From Verrucomicrobiota bacterium (GTDB lineage Bacteria > Verrucomicrobiota > Verrucomicrobiia > Limisphaerales > JACRJZ01), in contig JACRJZ010000137.1 in the NCBI GenBank assembly GCA_016219875.1, positions 1 to 64,000 on the forward strand: DNA of 64,000 nt, read 5' to 3'. Shown here piece by piece: positions 33,553 through 43,176 of the stretch. Positions within the stretch are counted from its first letter, which is position 1; every line of letters starts with the position of its first letter. The position numbers were made by a program, and so were the translations under genes. A model generated the notes under the pieces. That model was not told the origin of the DNA and did no database searches. It saw only the letters and a list, made by a program, of their open reading frames with translations.

Positions 33553-35214
33553 ATGCAACGCCTCATCGCATCGCTGGTTCTCGTGTCCTGCGGCACGCTG
33601 TTCGCCTCGGCAGCACCCTACCCGGATCGGTTTGTTTGGATCTTCGGCTGGAGCCTCGGCCAGGACAGTGACGTCGCGGCGATTACCCAATTGACCGAAA
33701 CCGCCGCCCAGCACGGGATCAACGGCGCCGTGGTGTCGTTCGGGCTGGACACGCTCTGCAAGAAATCGCCCGACTACTTCCGCCGCTTGGAGGCAGTGAG
33801 ACAGGCCTGCGAGCGCAACAAGGTGGAACTCATCCCCGCCGTGTTTTCTGTCGGCTACGGCGGCGCGGCGCTCGCGCATGACCGCAACTTGGCCGAGGGC
33901 GTCCCGGTCCAGGATGCCGCCTTCCTCGCGCAAGCAGGCGAGGCGCGCTTCGTGCCGGAGGCGACTGTGCGTCTCGCCAACGGCGGTTTTGAAGAGTTCA
34001 CCGGGAACAAGCTCAAGGGATTCAACTTCCACGATCAGCCGGGCGAAATCAGTTTCGTGGACACGCAGGTGAAACACAGCGGCCAGGCGTCGCTCCGGCT
34101 GGAGAACTTCACCGCCAACGCCCACGGCCACGGGCGCGTCATGCAGGAAATCCGCCTGCGTCCGCACCGATCCTATCGCGCGAGTCTTTGGGTGAAGACG
34201 GATTCGCTCCAGCCGGCCAGCGCGTTTCAGATTTCCGTGCTGGCGAAGAACCGGTCGCTGGCGCCGCGCACCTTCAAGCTGCCCGCCACCGGCGACTGGC
34301 AGAAGCTGACGATCCTGTTCAACAGCCTCGGCTTCGATTCCGTGCGGCTCTACGCCGGCGTGTGGGGCGGCAAGTCGGGCAAACTCTGGCTGGATGATTG
34401 GAGCGTCGAGGAAACCGGGCCATTGAACGTCCTCCACCGCCCTGGCACTCCCGTCGCGGTGCGCAGCGAGGACGGCACGACGACCTACACGGAAGGCGCG
34501 GACTACGCGCCGCTGGTCGATCCCAATTACAGTCCCTATCGCGGGGACCGCGCCGCGCCACCGTTGAAGCTGCGGCCCGGCAGCCGCATCAAAGACGGCC
34601 AGCGTCTCCGGGTGAGTTGGTTCCATCCGATGGTGGTCCACGATTCGCAGATCACCGTCTGCATGGCGGAGCCGGCGCTCTACGATATCTTCGACCACGA
34701 GGCGAAGCTGCTGGCCGAGCGATTGCATCCGCGGCGCGTGATGCTGAACATGGATGAAATCCGCATGGGCGGCACTTGCCAGGCGTGCCGTGGCCGGAAC
34801 ATGGCTGAACTGCTGGGCGAGTGCATCACCAAGCAGACGCAAGCCATCCACAGGCACAGCCCGAACGCCGAGGTGCTGATCTGGAGCGACATGCTGGATC
34901 CCAACCACAACGCGCACGGCGATTACTACTTGGTAGAAGGCGACTACTCCGGCTCCTGGAAGCACGTGTCGAAGGACTTGACGATTGCGGTTTGGGGCGG
35001 CGCCCCGCGCGAGAAGAGCCTGCGCTTCTTTGCTGGCGAGGGCTTTCGCACGCTGGTTGCCTGCTATTACGACGCAGACAACTTGAACGACGTGAAGAGC
35101 TGGCTCGCCCTGGCGCGTCAGACCCCGAACGTCCGCGGGTTCATGTACACGCCCTGGCAGAAGAAATACGATCTCCTGCCGGCGTTCGGAGACTTGCTGC
35201 GAGAAACACGGTGA
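33553..35214 (+). CDS. Secreted glycosidase-like protein (GH20-like barrel with inserted beta domain)
   Basis: The 553-residue protein has a signal peptide (MQRLIASLVLVSCGTLFASA). An N-terminal barrel part (FVWIFGWSLGQDSDVAAITQ, INGAVVSFGLDTLCKKSPDY) is interrupted by a beta-sandwich of carbohydrate-binding type (residues about 145-300; NGGFEEFTGNKLKGFNFHD, SGQASLRLENFTANAHGHGR). The barrel then resumes with MLNMDEIRMGG, where D401-E402 resemble the catalytic Asp-Glu pair of GH20/GH84 enzymes. I cannot name a substrate. The start at 33553 gives the signal peptide; a GTG 24 bp upstream is the alternative. Confidence 0.7.
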   Translation: MQRLIASLVLVSCGTLFASAAPYPDRFVWIFGWSLGQDSDVAAITQLTETAAQHGINGAVVSFGLDTLCKKSPDYFRRLEAVRQACERNKVELIPAVFSVGYGGAALAHDRNLAEGVPVQDAAFLAQAGEARFVPEATVRLANGGFEEFTGNKLKGFNFHDQPGEISFVDTQVKHSGQASLRLENFTANAHGHGRVMQEIRLRPHRSYRASLWVKTDSLQPASAFQISVLAKNRSLAPRTFKLPATGDWQKLTILFNSLGFDSVRLYAGVWGGKSGKLWLDDWSVEETGPLNVLHRPGTPVAVRSEDGTTTYTEGADYAPLVDPNYSPYRGDRAAPPLKLRPGSRIKDGQRLRVSWFHPMVVHDSQITVCMAEPALYDIFDHEAKLLAERLHPRRVMLNMDEIRMGGTCQACRGRNMAELLGECITKQTQAIHRHSPNAEVLIWSDMLDPNHNAHGDYYLVEGDYSGSWKHVSKDLTIAVWGGAPREKSLRFFAGEGFRTLVACYYDADNLNDVKSWLALARQTPNVRGFMYTPWQKKYDLLPAFGDLLRETR

Positions 35215-35245
35215 TCCTCAGTTCCAGTGGCGGCTCCCCTGCCCG

Positions 35246-35350
35246 GCGTGCGGCTGTCCCAGCCGCAGCAACCTTCCCGACAACCAGGGTGTGGAATCTC
35301 TCCGGGGCATCCTGCCGGTTCAGGTTGCTGCGGCTGGGACAGCCGCGCGC
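35246..35350. repeat. Near-perfect 29-bp palindrome between convergent genes
   Basis: The arm at 35246-35274 (GGCTGTCCCAGCCGCAGCAA core) is complemented at 35322-35350 with one mismatch. It lies between the stop codons of the glycosidase-like gene and the flavodoxin gene, so it may act as a bidirectional terminator. The outer GCGCGCGGCTG is shared with the hairpin at 47409-47439. Confidence 0.88.
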
Positions 35351-35353
35351 CGA

Positions 35354-35920
35354 TCAGCCGGGCATCTGCCGTTCCGACGGCTTCAACACCGGATGTTCGT
35401 CTTTCCGTCCATGCGCCATGACGGCGGACCACTCCGCCAGCCGACGACCCAGTTTGCGGCAAGCCGCCTGGGCCTCTTCGGTGCGGGGTTCCCGGGCGGT
35501 GACGGCGCCGTAGTGCAGCGTCAGCGTCTTGGCCGCGTAATCCGTCACGCCAAAGACCAGGAAGCCGAAGTTCATAAGCATCGTCAGGAGGGATTGGCAG
35601 GCGAGTTCCATGCCTCCGCCCCAGCCGCCGGCGCTGGAGAACGCGCACGCGATCTTCCCGTCGATCTTCATCCACTGGTCGCCCATCGTCTCGTCCCAGA
35701 ACCGCTTCATCTTCCAAGAGAGCAACCCCATGTTCGTGGGGCTGCCCACGGCGAGACCATCGCACCAGACCACGTCCTCCGGCTTGGCTTCATCCAGGGA
35801 GCGCAGGCGGACTTCAGTGTCTGGAACGGTCGCGGCGCCGTCGGCAATGTGACGGGCCATCTTGGCGGTGTTGCCGGTGGCGGAATCGTAAAGGACCAGG
35901 ATGCGGTTCATTGTTGTCAT
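35354..35920 (-). CDS. Flavodoxin-fold NAD(P)H:quinone oxidoreductase-like protein
   Basis: The protein has the FMN phosphate loop near the N-terminus (ILVLYDSATGNTAKMARHIA), GLAVGSPTNMGLLSWKMKRF and the AFSSAGGWGGGMELACQSLL segment, as in WrbA-type and other flavodoxin-like reductases. About 188 residues from ATG 35920; ATG 35911 and GTG 35926 are alternatives. The C-terminal 30 residues (AHGRKDEHPVLKPSERQMPG) are atypical and end beside the 35246 palindrome. Probably a cytosolic FMN-dependent redox protein; partner unknown. Confidence 0.87.
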   Translation of the reverse strand: MTTMNRILVLYDSATGNTAKMARHIADGAATVPDTEVRLRSLDEAKPEDVVWCDGLAVGSPTNMGLLSWKMKRFWDETMGDQWMKIDGKIACAFSSAGGWGGGMELACQSLLTMLMNFGFLVFGVTDYAAKTLTLHYGAVTAREPRTEEAQAACRKLGRRLAEWSAVMAHGRKDEHPVLKPSERQMPG

Positions 35921-35992
35921 GTTCACGCCAGAGGATGAAACCGCAAGCCGGCGCGCCCGGCAATGCTTTGTTCACGGCCTCCACGCGAGCCG

Positions 35993-36448
35993 TCAGTCCG
36001 CCGTCGGCTTGTCGCGGCGCACGATGATGAACCAGGCGCTCTTCGGGTCGCGGTCTCCACCGATGACGGTCCAAGTTTTGTTCGCGGGCTGGACGGAGGT
36101 GATCACGGGCCGGCCATCCTTGAACGCGGTGACTCGGCGTTTGCCGGGAACCGCCAAGTCGATCTCCACCGCGCGCTCTTTGTTGAGGCGGGCTTTGGCT
36201 TTCTGCCCTGGGGAGACGTGGAGTTCTTGCCGGGCGACTTCCCAATAGTGCTTCCAGGCGCACACCGCCCGAAGTTCCTTGGACAGCTTCGCCCCAACGG
36301 GCTTGGCTTCGGACGCAGGGGGGCTGGCCTCGTCATTGCCGCGCACGAGTTGGAGATAATAGGTTTTTGTGGCGCTCTCCGCTCCAGTCGCCGCGCCGGA
36401 TACCAGTGCGAGAAAGCCCACGGCCGCCAACAGCATGAGTCGCTTCAT
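35993..36448 (-). CDS. Secreted hypothetical protein
   Basis: This 151-residue protein has a signal peptide (MKRLMLLAAVGFLALVSGAA TG). The mature part includes TKTYYLQLVRGNDEASPPAS and ELRAVCAWKHYWEVARQELH, and ends KSAWFIIVRRDKPTAD. I do not recognise a family. A longer frame starts at 36532, but the start at 36448 places the signal sequence correctly. Confidence 0.65.
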   Translation of the reverse strand: MKRLMLLAAVGFLALVSGAATGAESATKTYYLQLVRGNDEASPPASEAKPVGAKLSKELRAVCAWKHYWEVARQELHVSPGQKAKARLNKERAVEIDLAVPGKRRVTAFKDGRPVITSVQPANKTWTVIGGDRDPKSAWFIIVRRDKPTAD

Positions 36449-36559
36449 AATTCCGCTCATCGCAAACCAGTCTTGAGACTCGCGCTTCGCCCTGGGGTAT
36501 TCAAAGAATGTCCCGCAGCCCATCTCCGCCACCAGCCCAGCCGCGGCCGAAGGGGGTTT

Positions 36560-37003
36560 TCACCCCAGCAGACCAGCCGGCGCCACCTCGAGTTTCTCGC
36601 GCAGGCCGGCTGGAATCGGAACGGCCTTCAGCCCGCCCTCGCTCGTGCGGGTCACGCACACCACCGTGAGGCGGCCTCGACCGATTTCTTCCTGGGGCGC
36701 AGGGTTCAGCCGGGCGAACCGAAATTGAAAGCTGAGGGAACTGCTCCCCACTTTCTCCACCAGCAGGCGGATGCTCACCTCGTCCTCGAAACGCAGCGGT
36801 TTCGTGAAGTCGCACTCTGCATGAACCCGCGGCCAGCCGATGGGTGGGTCCATGTCGCCCATCACGACGGAGTAACCGAGCGAGCGGTAGAAGCCATGCT
36901 CGGCGGTTTCCATGTACTTGAAGAAATTCGAGTAGTGGACGATGCCGGCCATGTCGGTTTCGGAAAACTCAACGCGGCGGGTGACAGTGAATTCGCAAGG
37001 CAT
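36560..37003 (-). CDS. Hotdog-fold acyl-CoA thioesterase (4HBT, YbgC/FadM-like)
   Basis: It hydrolyses acyl-CoA thioesters; the substrate chain is not evident. The 147-residue product shows the 4HBT pattern: RVEFSETDMAGIVHYSNFFK (catalytic Asp in SETDMAGIVHYSN), METAEHGFYRSLGYS and ECDFTKPLRFEDEVSIRLLV. The start MPCEFTVTRRVEF at 37003 fits the family; upstream residues do not. A glycosyltransferase gene lies 34 bp upstream on the same strand. Confidence 0.9.
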   Translation of the reverse strand: MPCEFTVTRRVEFSETDMAGIVHYSNFFKYMETAEHGFYRSLGYSVVMGDMDPPIGWPRVHAECDFTKPLRFEDEVSIRLLVEKVGSSSLSFQFRFARLNPAPQEEIGRGRLTVVCVTRTSEGGLKAVPIPAGLREKLEVAPAGLLG

Positions 37004-37037
37004 GGGGAGGTTGGGAATGCGGTTGAAAGTTGGGGGG

Positions 37038-38339
37038 TCATTTCGGCCTGATCGTCTCGCCAAGCATGCCGAGGAATCGGTTGGCCATGCTCTCGACACT
37101 GAAGCGTTGGAACACGGCGCGGCGGCCCGCCTCGCCCAGGGCTTGCGCTTGATCGGGCTTCAACAGCAACTGCTCGATGCCGTCAGCCAATGCTGCGGTG
37201 ATCGGTTCGCAGACGAGTCCGCCGCCCGTGGCTTCGATCAGTTCCGGAAAGGCGCCGTGGCGCGGCTGCACGACCGGCACCCCGGCGGCCATCGCCTCGA
37301 TGAGGTAAAGTCCGAAGGCCTCGCCGTAGAGCGCCGGCACCGACAGGACCGAGAGCGAGCCATAGAACTCCACCTTGCGCGCGCGTTCGAGATTGGGATG
37401 GAACTCGGCCACATCGAAGCACCCTCCGTCGCGCAACCGCCGCCGCATCTCGTCGAGGAACGGCTCGTCCGCCGGGCCGCAGCCGCCGCCGATCTTGAGT
37501 CTCAGCCCCGGCACACGCCCGCGGCGCTTGAGTTCGATGAACACGTCCACCAAGCGATCCAGCCCCTTCTCGCGGCACAAGCGGGCGAAGAACCCCAACG
37601 TCGGCGGCGAAACGCGAGGCAGCGGCGTCGCCGGGTCAGCGTAGCCTTCAAGGCTGATGCCGTTGTGGACCACGCGGACTTTCCCGTCGGGAAGGGCGAG
37701 CCGTTCGCGCATCACGTCCGCGTAGTACTGGCTGGGCGCGATGAACAGTTCCACGTCCACTGCGCGCTCTCGCAGCGCCTGCCAAGCGGGGTCGCGATGA
37801 CTGGCCGGCAGGGAGTCGAGGTAGGCATCCTCCCCCTGCAACATGGAAACCACCGGTACTCGCAGCCGCGCGCGGAGTTGGCGCGTCAACCCGGCGAGCA
37901 GCGCGTTGGAAAGGCAGACGACATCCGGGCGTTGCGGCTGGGACGCGAGCCAGGAAATCAATTCATCAAGCTCGCGGACTTGGTTGCCTTCTTCGCCGCG
38001 CAGCATGGAAAGCATGAGGTCGCCGACATCTTCCGCCCGGGTCTTCGCCGCGCGACCACCGGCCCAGCGGAGCAGCGCGGGCGAATCGAGCCAACGCCGC
38101 AGCCACGCGGGGGCCTTGCGGTAGAGGGCGGATTTTTGATCGAGATAGACGTTCACGCCGCCGAAGAACAGGGGCGTGCCCGCACTCTGGTCGGCTTCGT
38201 CCAGCGTCAGCGGGAGATAGAGCGGCACCATGAGCGCGGAATGGCCTTGCCGCCGCAATTGCGCCACGAGCGCGTTGTCGCGGAAGCAGTTTCCGCAATA
38301 CATGCCGCCGGCGCCGGGGGTGATCTGGACCAGGTTCAC
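37038..38339 (-). CDS. Glycosyltransferase family 4 protein
   Basis: A GT-B fold retaining glycosyltransferase of 433 residues, cytosolic or membrane-associated. The N-domain begins VNLVQITPGAGGMYCGNCFR (GTG start) and the C-domain has the nucleotide-sugar EX7E motif EAFGLYLIEAMAAGVP, with VRVVHNGISLEGY and GFFARLCREKGLDRL preceding. Donor and acceptor are unknown; it may add sugars to lipid or exopolysaccharide. Confidence 0.93.
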   Translation of the reverse strand: MNLVQITPGAGGMYCGNCFRDNALVAQLRRQGHSALMVPLYLPLTLDEADQSAGTPLFFGGVNVYLDQKSALYRKAPAWLRRWLDSPALLRWAGGRAAKTRAEDVGDLMLSMLRGEEGNQVRELDELISWLASQPQRPDVVCLSNALLAGLTRQLRARLRVPVVSMLQGEDAYLDSLPASHRDPAWQALRERAVDVELFIAPSQYYADVMRERLALPDGKVRVVHNGISLEGYADPATPLPRVSPPTLGFFARLCREKGLDRLVDVFIELKRRGRVPGLRLKIGGGCGPADEPFLDEMRRRLRDGGCFDVAEFHPNLERARKVEFYGSLSVLSVPALYGEAFGLYLIEAMAAGVPVVQPRHGAFPELIEATGGGLVCEPITAALADGIEQLLLKPDQAQALGEAGRRAVFQRFSVESMANRFLGMLGETIRPK

Positions 38340-38543
38340 AATCGCAGTCTCAGTCCCCGAAGCTCCGGGCGCGGACGCTCGCCGTGGGCGGCTCTTCTCG
38401 CGAAGCGGACCAACTCATGGCGCAGAAAGTGGCCGAGGCGAAGGGAAAAAGCAAATGGGAGCGGCGCAGGCGCCACCGCCGCTCATCATTCCGTTTGAGT
38501 TCGGCCGGGGAGACAGCCTAAAGTCGCCGCGTCTCAACATCGC

Positions 38544-40400
38544 ATGAAACTGCAACTCATCGACTGGCTGATCGTCGCGGCGTCGCTCTTCGTTTGTTTC
38601 GTCCCCGCGCTCTTCTTTGGCAAGCGGGCGGGCAAGAACACTTCGGAGTTCTTCGTTTCCGGCCGGTCGGTGCCGTGGTGGCTGGCGGGACTTTCAATGG
38701 TGGCGACGACGTTCAGCAGCGACACGCCCAACTTGGTGACCGACATCGTGCGCCGCCAGGGCGTGGCGGGCAACTGGTGCTGGTGGGCGTTCGTGTTGAC
38801 CGGCGTGGCCACGGTCTTCTTCTACGCGCGGCTGTGGCGGCGTTCGGAGGTGATGACGGACCTGGAGTTCTACGAGATTCGTTACTCCGGCAAGGCGGCC
38901 AGCGTGGTGCGCGGATTCCGATCCGTGTATCTGGGGTTGTTCTTCAACTGCGTGATCATGGCGTCGGTCAACCTGGCCGCGTGCAAGATCGCGAATGTCC
39001 TCTTCGGTCTGCCGCGCTGGCAGACGCTCACGATCGTCGGGCTGATGAACGTGGCTTTCGCCGCGCACTCGGGCCTCTGGGGCGTGCTGGTCATCGACAT
39101 GGTCCAGTTCTTCATCAAGATGACAGCGGTGATCGCGGCGGCGTATTTCGCGGTGAAACAGGTCGGTGGTTTGGACGTGCTGGTGCAAAAGCTCTCCGCG
39201 CCGCTCCCCGGTCCCGACGGCAAGACCATGCTCAACTATCTGAACATCCTCCCCGACTTCACGAGCAACTGGGACCTGGCGGTGGCGGTGTTCGTCATGC
39301 CCATCGCGGTGCAATGGTGGGCGACGTGGTATCCGGGCGCCGAACCGGGTGGCGGCAGCTACATCGCGCAGCGGATGCTGGCGTCGAAGTCGGAGAAGGA
39401 CTCGCTGGGCGCGGTGCTGTTCTTCAACGTCGCGCATTACGTCCTGCGGCCCTGGCCGTGGATTCTGGTGGGGCTGTGCTCGCTGATCGTTTATCCGCAG
39501 TTGTCGGACATTCAGAAGGCGTTTCCGAATCTCGATCCAGCCCTGCTGGGCCACGACATCGCTTATCCGGCGATGCTGAAGTTCCTGCCGGTCGGCTTCA
39601 TCGGCTTGATGGTCGGTGGGCTGATTGCGGCGAGTTCGTCCACGATCCTGACCCACTTGAACTGGGGATCGTCCTACCTCGTGCATGATTTCTACCAGCG
39701 ATTCATCCGCAAGGACGCCGCTGAGAAGCACTACGTGCTGGTCGGACGGCTCACGACCATCGGCTTGTTCGTCTGCGCGGCCGGGATGGTCTATCTGCTG
39801 GACACGGCGAAGGACAACTTCGACATCATCCTCCAGGTCGGCGCGGGCACCGGCTTGCTGTATCTGCTGCGCTGGTTCTGGTGGCGCATCACGGCGTGGT
39901 GCGAGGTGGTGGCGATGGCCAGCTCGTTCGGCGTCTCAATCGCGTTGCTGGTGCTCAAGAAGCAATTCCACGCGGATATTCCCACGCATCACGCGCTGCT
40001 CATCACCATCGCGGTCACGACCGTGTGCTGGATGGCGACCGCGTTCCTCGGCCCGCAGACGGATCGCCGGACGCTGATCGACTTCTACAAGAAGGTCCGC
40101 CCGTTCGGCCCCGGCTGGCGGCGCGTCCGCGAAGAGGCGGGCATTTCGGAGCAGGAAGCGGCGAAGACGAGAGAGAACATCCCGCTGGCACTGCTGGGCT
40201 GGTCGGCTGGCTGTGCGGTGATCTGGTCGTCGCTGTTCATGGTGGGGAACTTTCTCTACGGACGGATGGCGCAAGCGGGGCTGCTGCTGGCGGTGTTTGT
40301 GGCCAGCGGGCTGGTGCTGCTCTTCGTGATCAACCGGCTTTGGGGCCAACCTGAGAAGCCTTCCAACGGAGAGGCAGCCGCCAGCCACCTTCCGCATTGA
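38544..40400 (+). CDS. Sodium:solute symporter (SSS family)
   Basis: The 618-residue protein has about 13-14 membrane helices, with family features such as FFGKRAGKNTSEFFVSGRSV PWWLAGLSMVATTFSSDTPN near the N-terminus and the sodium-site region GGLIAASSSTILTHLNWGSS. An extended C-terminal half is present (LLRWFWWRITAWCEVVAMAS). Substrate is unknown. The large glycosidase gene downstream (37-bp gap) suggests import of a released sugar or uronic acid. Confidence 0.92.
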   Translation: MKLQLIDWLIVAASLFVCFVPALFFGKRAGKNTSEFFVSGRSVPWWLAGLSMVATTFSSDTPNLVTDIVRRQGVAGNWCWWAFVLTGVATVFFYARLWRRSEVMTDLEFYEIRYSGKAASVVRGFRSVYLGLFFNCVIMASVNLAACKIANVLFGLPRWQTLTIVGLMNVAFAAHSGLWGVLVIDMVQFFIKMTAVIAAAYFAVKQVGGLDVLVQKLSAPLPGPDGKTMLNYLNILPDFTSNWDLAVAVFVMPIAVQWWATWYPGAEPGGGSYIAQRMLASKSEKDSLGAVLFFNVAHYVLRPWPWILVGLCSLIVYPQLSDIQKAFPNLDPALLGHDIAYPAMLKFLPVGFIGLMVGGLIAASSSTILTHLNWGSSYLVHDFYQRFIRKDAAEKHYVLVGRLTTIGLFVCAAGMVYLLDTAKDNFDIILQVGAGTGLLYLLRWFWWRITAWCEVVAMASSFGVSIALLVLKKQFHADIPTHHALLITIAVTTVCWMATAFLGPQTDRRTLIDFYKKVRPFGPGWRRVREEAGISEQEAAKTRENIPLALLGWSAGCAVIWSSLFMVGNFLYGRMAQAGLLLAVFVASGLVLLFVINRLWGQPEKPSNGEAAASHLPH

Positions 40401-40437
40401 ACCGCCAAGGCGCCAGCGGCTATGGTCCTGCGCTGCG

Positions 40438-42693
40438 ATGAGCACCGCGACTTTTCACGCCCGGCATCCCGGCCTCGTCTGGTCCAACTCCCAGGCGGAC
40501 GACGCTTCTTTCCCCAAGCTCACCACACGAACGTTCTTGGCTCTTTGGCTCGGCCTCGCCGCCGCCATCACCGCCTCCGCCGCGGTCACACTCCACCCGG
40601 CTGATTCGCCGTCGCTCCGGTTTGCCGCGTCCCAAATCGAGCAAGCAGCGGCCGTTCGGCAGGCGCCGCTTCCCGCAACGACCTTGGAAGTCACCGGTAA
40701 GGGCGTGCCCCAGAGCTATCGCCTCGAGCGCGCGGGAGGGACGATCCGCGTCGTGGGCGCGGACGCCATCGGCGCGATGTATGGCGGCTTAGACGTGGCG
40801 GAGGCCATCCGACTCGGAACGCTGGCAGACCTGAAGGAGGGCGAGCACAAACCGTTCATCGCCCAGCGCGGGATCAAGTTCAACATCCCGCTCGACCTCC
40901 GCACGCCCAGCTACTCGGACAACAGCGACGCCTTTCAGGCCAACCTCCCGGAGATGTGGAGCCGCGAGTTCTGGCAGGAGTTCTTTGATGAGATGGCGCG
41001 GAACCGGTTCAACGTCCTGTCGCTTTGGAACCTTCATCCCTTTCCCTCGCTGGTGAAGGTGCCGGAGTTCCCGGAGGTCGCGCTGAAGGACGTGCTGCGC
41101 ACGCGCGTGCCGTTTGATGAGAACTACCCGCTCAACGGCGCGAACATGTTTCGCCCGGAGCACCTGAAGGATGTCGAAGTCGTTCGCCGGATGACCATCG
41201 ACGAGAAGATCGCGTTCTGGCACGACGTGCTCCAGATGGCCAAGGACCGCGGCATCGACGTGTATTGGTTCACCTGGAACCTGTTCACCTACGGTGCCGA
41301 GGGGAAGCACAGCATCACCGGTTCACAGACCAACCCGGCGACGATTGCCTACTTCCGCGCCAGCGTGCGTGAACTGCTGCTCACCTACCCGCAACTCGCC
41401 GGCCTCGGCATCACTGCCGGTGAGCGCATGGAGGACCGCAAGGACGAGTTCTCGAAGGAGCGCTGGCTGTGGCGGACCTACGGCGAAGGCGTGCGCGACG
41501 CCTTGAAGCAGCAACCCGGACGGCACTTCCGCCTCATCCACCGCTTCCACCAAAGCGGGCTGGGCGAAATCTTCACCGAGTTCAAAGACTATCCCGGCCC
41601 GCTGGACTTCAGCTACAAGTACGTCGTGGCACACATGTATGCCTCGACCACGCCGCCGTTCATCCAACCGCTGCTGAAGGAACTGTCCAAGGACCGCCGC
41701 ACCTGGCTCACCGTCCGCAACGACGACATCTACAGCTTTCGCTGGGGCGATCCGCAGTTCGCCCGCGACTTTGTGAAAGCCATGCCCGGCCCCGACATGC
41801 TCGCCGGCTTCTACATGGGGCCGGACGGTTACTGCTGGGGCCGTGAGGCGATGGATCTGGAGCCGCAGACGCCGCGCCAACTCGTCATGCAGAAGCAATG
41901 GTTCAGTTTCATGCTCTGGGGGCGGCTGAGCTACGATCCCGCCTTGCCGGACGCGCTCTTCCAGCGGACGGTCGCCGTGCGATTTCCCGAAGTGCCGGCG
42001 GGGAAGCTCCTGGCCGCCTGGTCTGCCGCGTCGCGTGTGTTCCCGGAAATCACACGGTTCTTCTGGGGCAACATCGATTTGAAGTGGATGCCCGAAGCGT
42101 GTCTGAGCCATCCCAGCTTCAAAGGCTTTTACACCGTCCGGCATTTCATTGAGGGCGAAATCATGCCGGGCAGCGGGAACCTCGACATCCGCGAATGGCG
42201 TGAACGTCTCCTCCAACGCCAACCGATGAACGGGACCACGCCCCTGGAGGTCGCGGCGAACTTGCGCCGTCATGCCGACGCCGCGCTGGCGGGCGTAGTG
42301 GAACTGCGAGGCGCTGTATCCCCTCCGGTGCCATCGAGAGAACTCCGTCTCACGCTGGGTGACATGGAGGCGTTCGCCCGCATCGGACACTACTACGCGG
42401 CCAAGATTGAAGGCGCGTGTGAACTGGCGCTCTTCGACGCCACGGCCCAGCCGGAGCATCGTGAGGCGGCGGTGAAACACCTCGAAGCGGCCCTCGGCCA
42501 TTGGCGGGCTTACGCGACGGCTTACACGCGCCAATACAAACAGCCGCTCCTCTACAACCGCGTCGGCTGGGTGGACATCCCGAAGCTGGCGGGGAAGGTC
42601 GCTGACGACATCCAGGCGGCCCGCGACTGGAAGCCCGGCTCGGTCAAGCCGCGGCCCGCCGCCACGCGCAAGTCCAGCATCTACGGACAGTGA
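40438..42693 (+). CDS. Large secreted glycosidase (GH20-type N-domain, alpha-glucuronidase-like barrel)
   Basis: The 751-residue product has a signal helix at about 30-48 (RTFLALWLGLAAAITASAA). It then has a zincin-like beta domain as in GH20/GH67 enzymes (LEVTGKGVPQSYRLERAGGT, IRVVGADAIGAMYGGLDVAE), and a TIM barrel from about 140 (IAQRGIKFNIPLDLRTPSYS, NRFNVLSLWNLHPFPSLVKV, GIDVYWFTWNLFTYGAEG, GLGITAGERMED). The barrel ends in helical segments around 600-740. I cannot assign the exact family; an alpha-glucuronidase or hexosaminidase relative is likely. The symporter gene is just upstream. Confidence 0.75.
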   Translation: MSTATFHARHPGLVWSNSQADDASFPKLTTRTFLALWLGLAAAITASAAVTLHPADSPSLRFAASQIEQAAAVRQAPLPATTLEVTGKGVPQSYRLERAGGTIRVVGADAIGAMYGGLDVAEAIRLGTLADLKEGEHKPFIAQRGIKFNIPLDLRTPSYSDNSDAFQANLPEMWSREFWQEFFDEMARNRFNVLSLWNLHPFPSLVKVPEFPEVALKDVLRTRVPFDENYPLNGANMFRPEHLKDVEVVRRMTIDEKIAFWHDVLQMAKDRGIDVYWFTWNLFTYGAEGKHSITGSQTNPATIAYFRASVRELLLTYPQLAGLGITAGERMEDRKDEFSKERWLWRTYGEGVRDALKQQPGRHFRLIHRFHQSGLGEIFTEFKDYPGPLDFSYKYVVAHMYASTTPPFIQPLLKELSKDRRTWLTVRNDDIYSFRWGDPQFARDFVKAMPGPDMLAGFYMGPDGYCWGREAMDLEPQTPRQLVMQKQWFSFMLWGRLSYDPALPDALFQRTVAVRFPEVPAGKLLAAWSAASRVFPEITRFFWGNIDLKWMPEACLSHPSFKGFYTVRHFIEGEIMPGSGNLDIREWRERLLQRQPMNGTTPLEVAANLRRHADAALAGVVELRGAVSPPVPSRELRLTLGDMEAFARIGHYYAAKIEGACELALFDATAQPEHREAAVKHLEAALGHWRAYATAYTRQYKQPLLYNRVGWVDIPKLAGKVADDIQAARDWKPGSVKPRPAATRKSSIYGQ

Positions 42694-42702
42694 AGTGCGG
42701 CT

Positions 42703-43155
42703 TCAAGGTTTCCAGAGCCGGTAGAACCGCGCGCCAGTGGGGGCGTTTTCAAGGTAGTCCAGGCATGTCACGTTGGTTCGGTACGGTGGGGGAATCGGCG
42801 TCCAGACAGTGTTCGTGCCGGGAGTAAGCGTCGCAGCGCATTGCAGCGTGAAGCCATCGGCGGGCTTGGGCCAGGAAACCACGACCATGTCGTTGCTTTG
42901 CACCACTGAGAGGAAGGGTGCGCCTTCGGTCTGCACGGCGGCCAGCGTGCCCCAGAAACCGCCTTGCAGCGTGAAGCCGCCACCGCTCAGCACGCCGGCG
43001 TCGGGCTGGCCGATGGTGCCGGTGAGGGTGAAGCCGCCGTTGGTGCTGGTGCCCCCGCCGCCGTCGAGCGTGAACCAGTCGAGGGTGTAGGACTGGGCGG
43101 GCAGTAGTGTCAGACTGGCAAGCAGGCTCGCCAAGGTTGCGGTGATTGTTCTCAT
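42703..43155 (-). CDS. Small secreted protein of the GGGGTSTNGGF type
   Basis: The 150-residue protein has a signal peptide (TITATLASLLASLTLLPAQS), then YTLDWFTLDGGGGTSTNGGF and TLTGTIGQPDAGVLSGGGFT, a pattern widespread in Verrucomicrobia/Planctomycetes exported proteins. A beta-rich C-terminal part follows (VVVSWPKPADGFTLQCAATL, NAPTGARFYRLWKP). Function unknown. It is the last of three secreted-protein genes in tandem, 21 bp downstream of the M6-like gene. Confidence 0.78.
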   Translation of the reverse strand: MRTITATLASLLASLTLLPAQSYTLDWFTLDGGGGTSTNGGFTLTGTIGQPDAGVLSGGGFTLQGGFWGTLAAVQTEGAPFLSVVQSNDMVVVSWPKPADGFTLQCAATLTPGTNTVWTPIPPPYRTNVTCLDYLENAPTGARFYRLWKP

Positions 43156-43176
43156 GATCTGGTTCTCCTTTTGTCG

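Noticed and set aside
35246..35350. Calling every palindrome a rho-independent terminator
   Set aside because: Most lack a T-tract, several lie inside genes or in divergent promoter gaps, and they recur as families. Only the copy between convergent genes is a reasonable terminator candidate.
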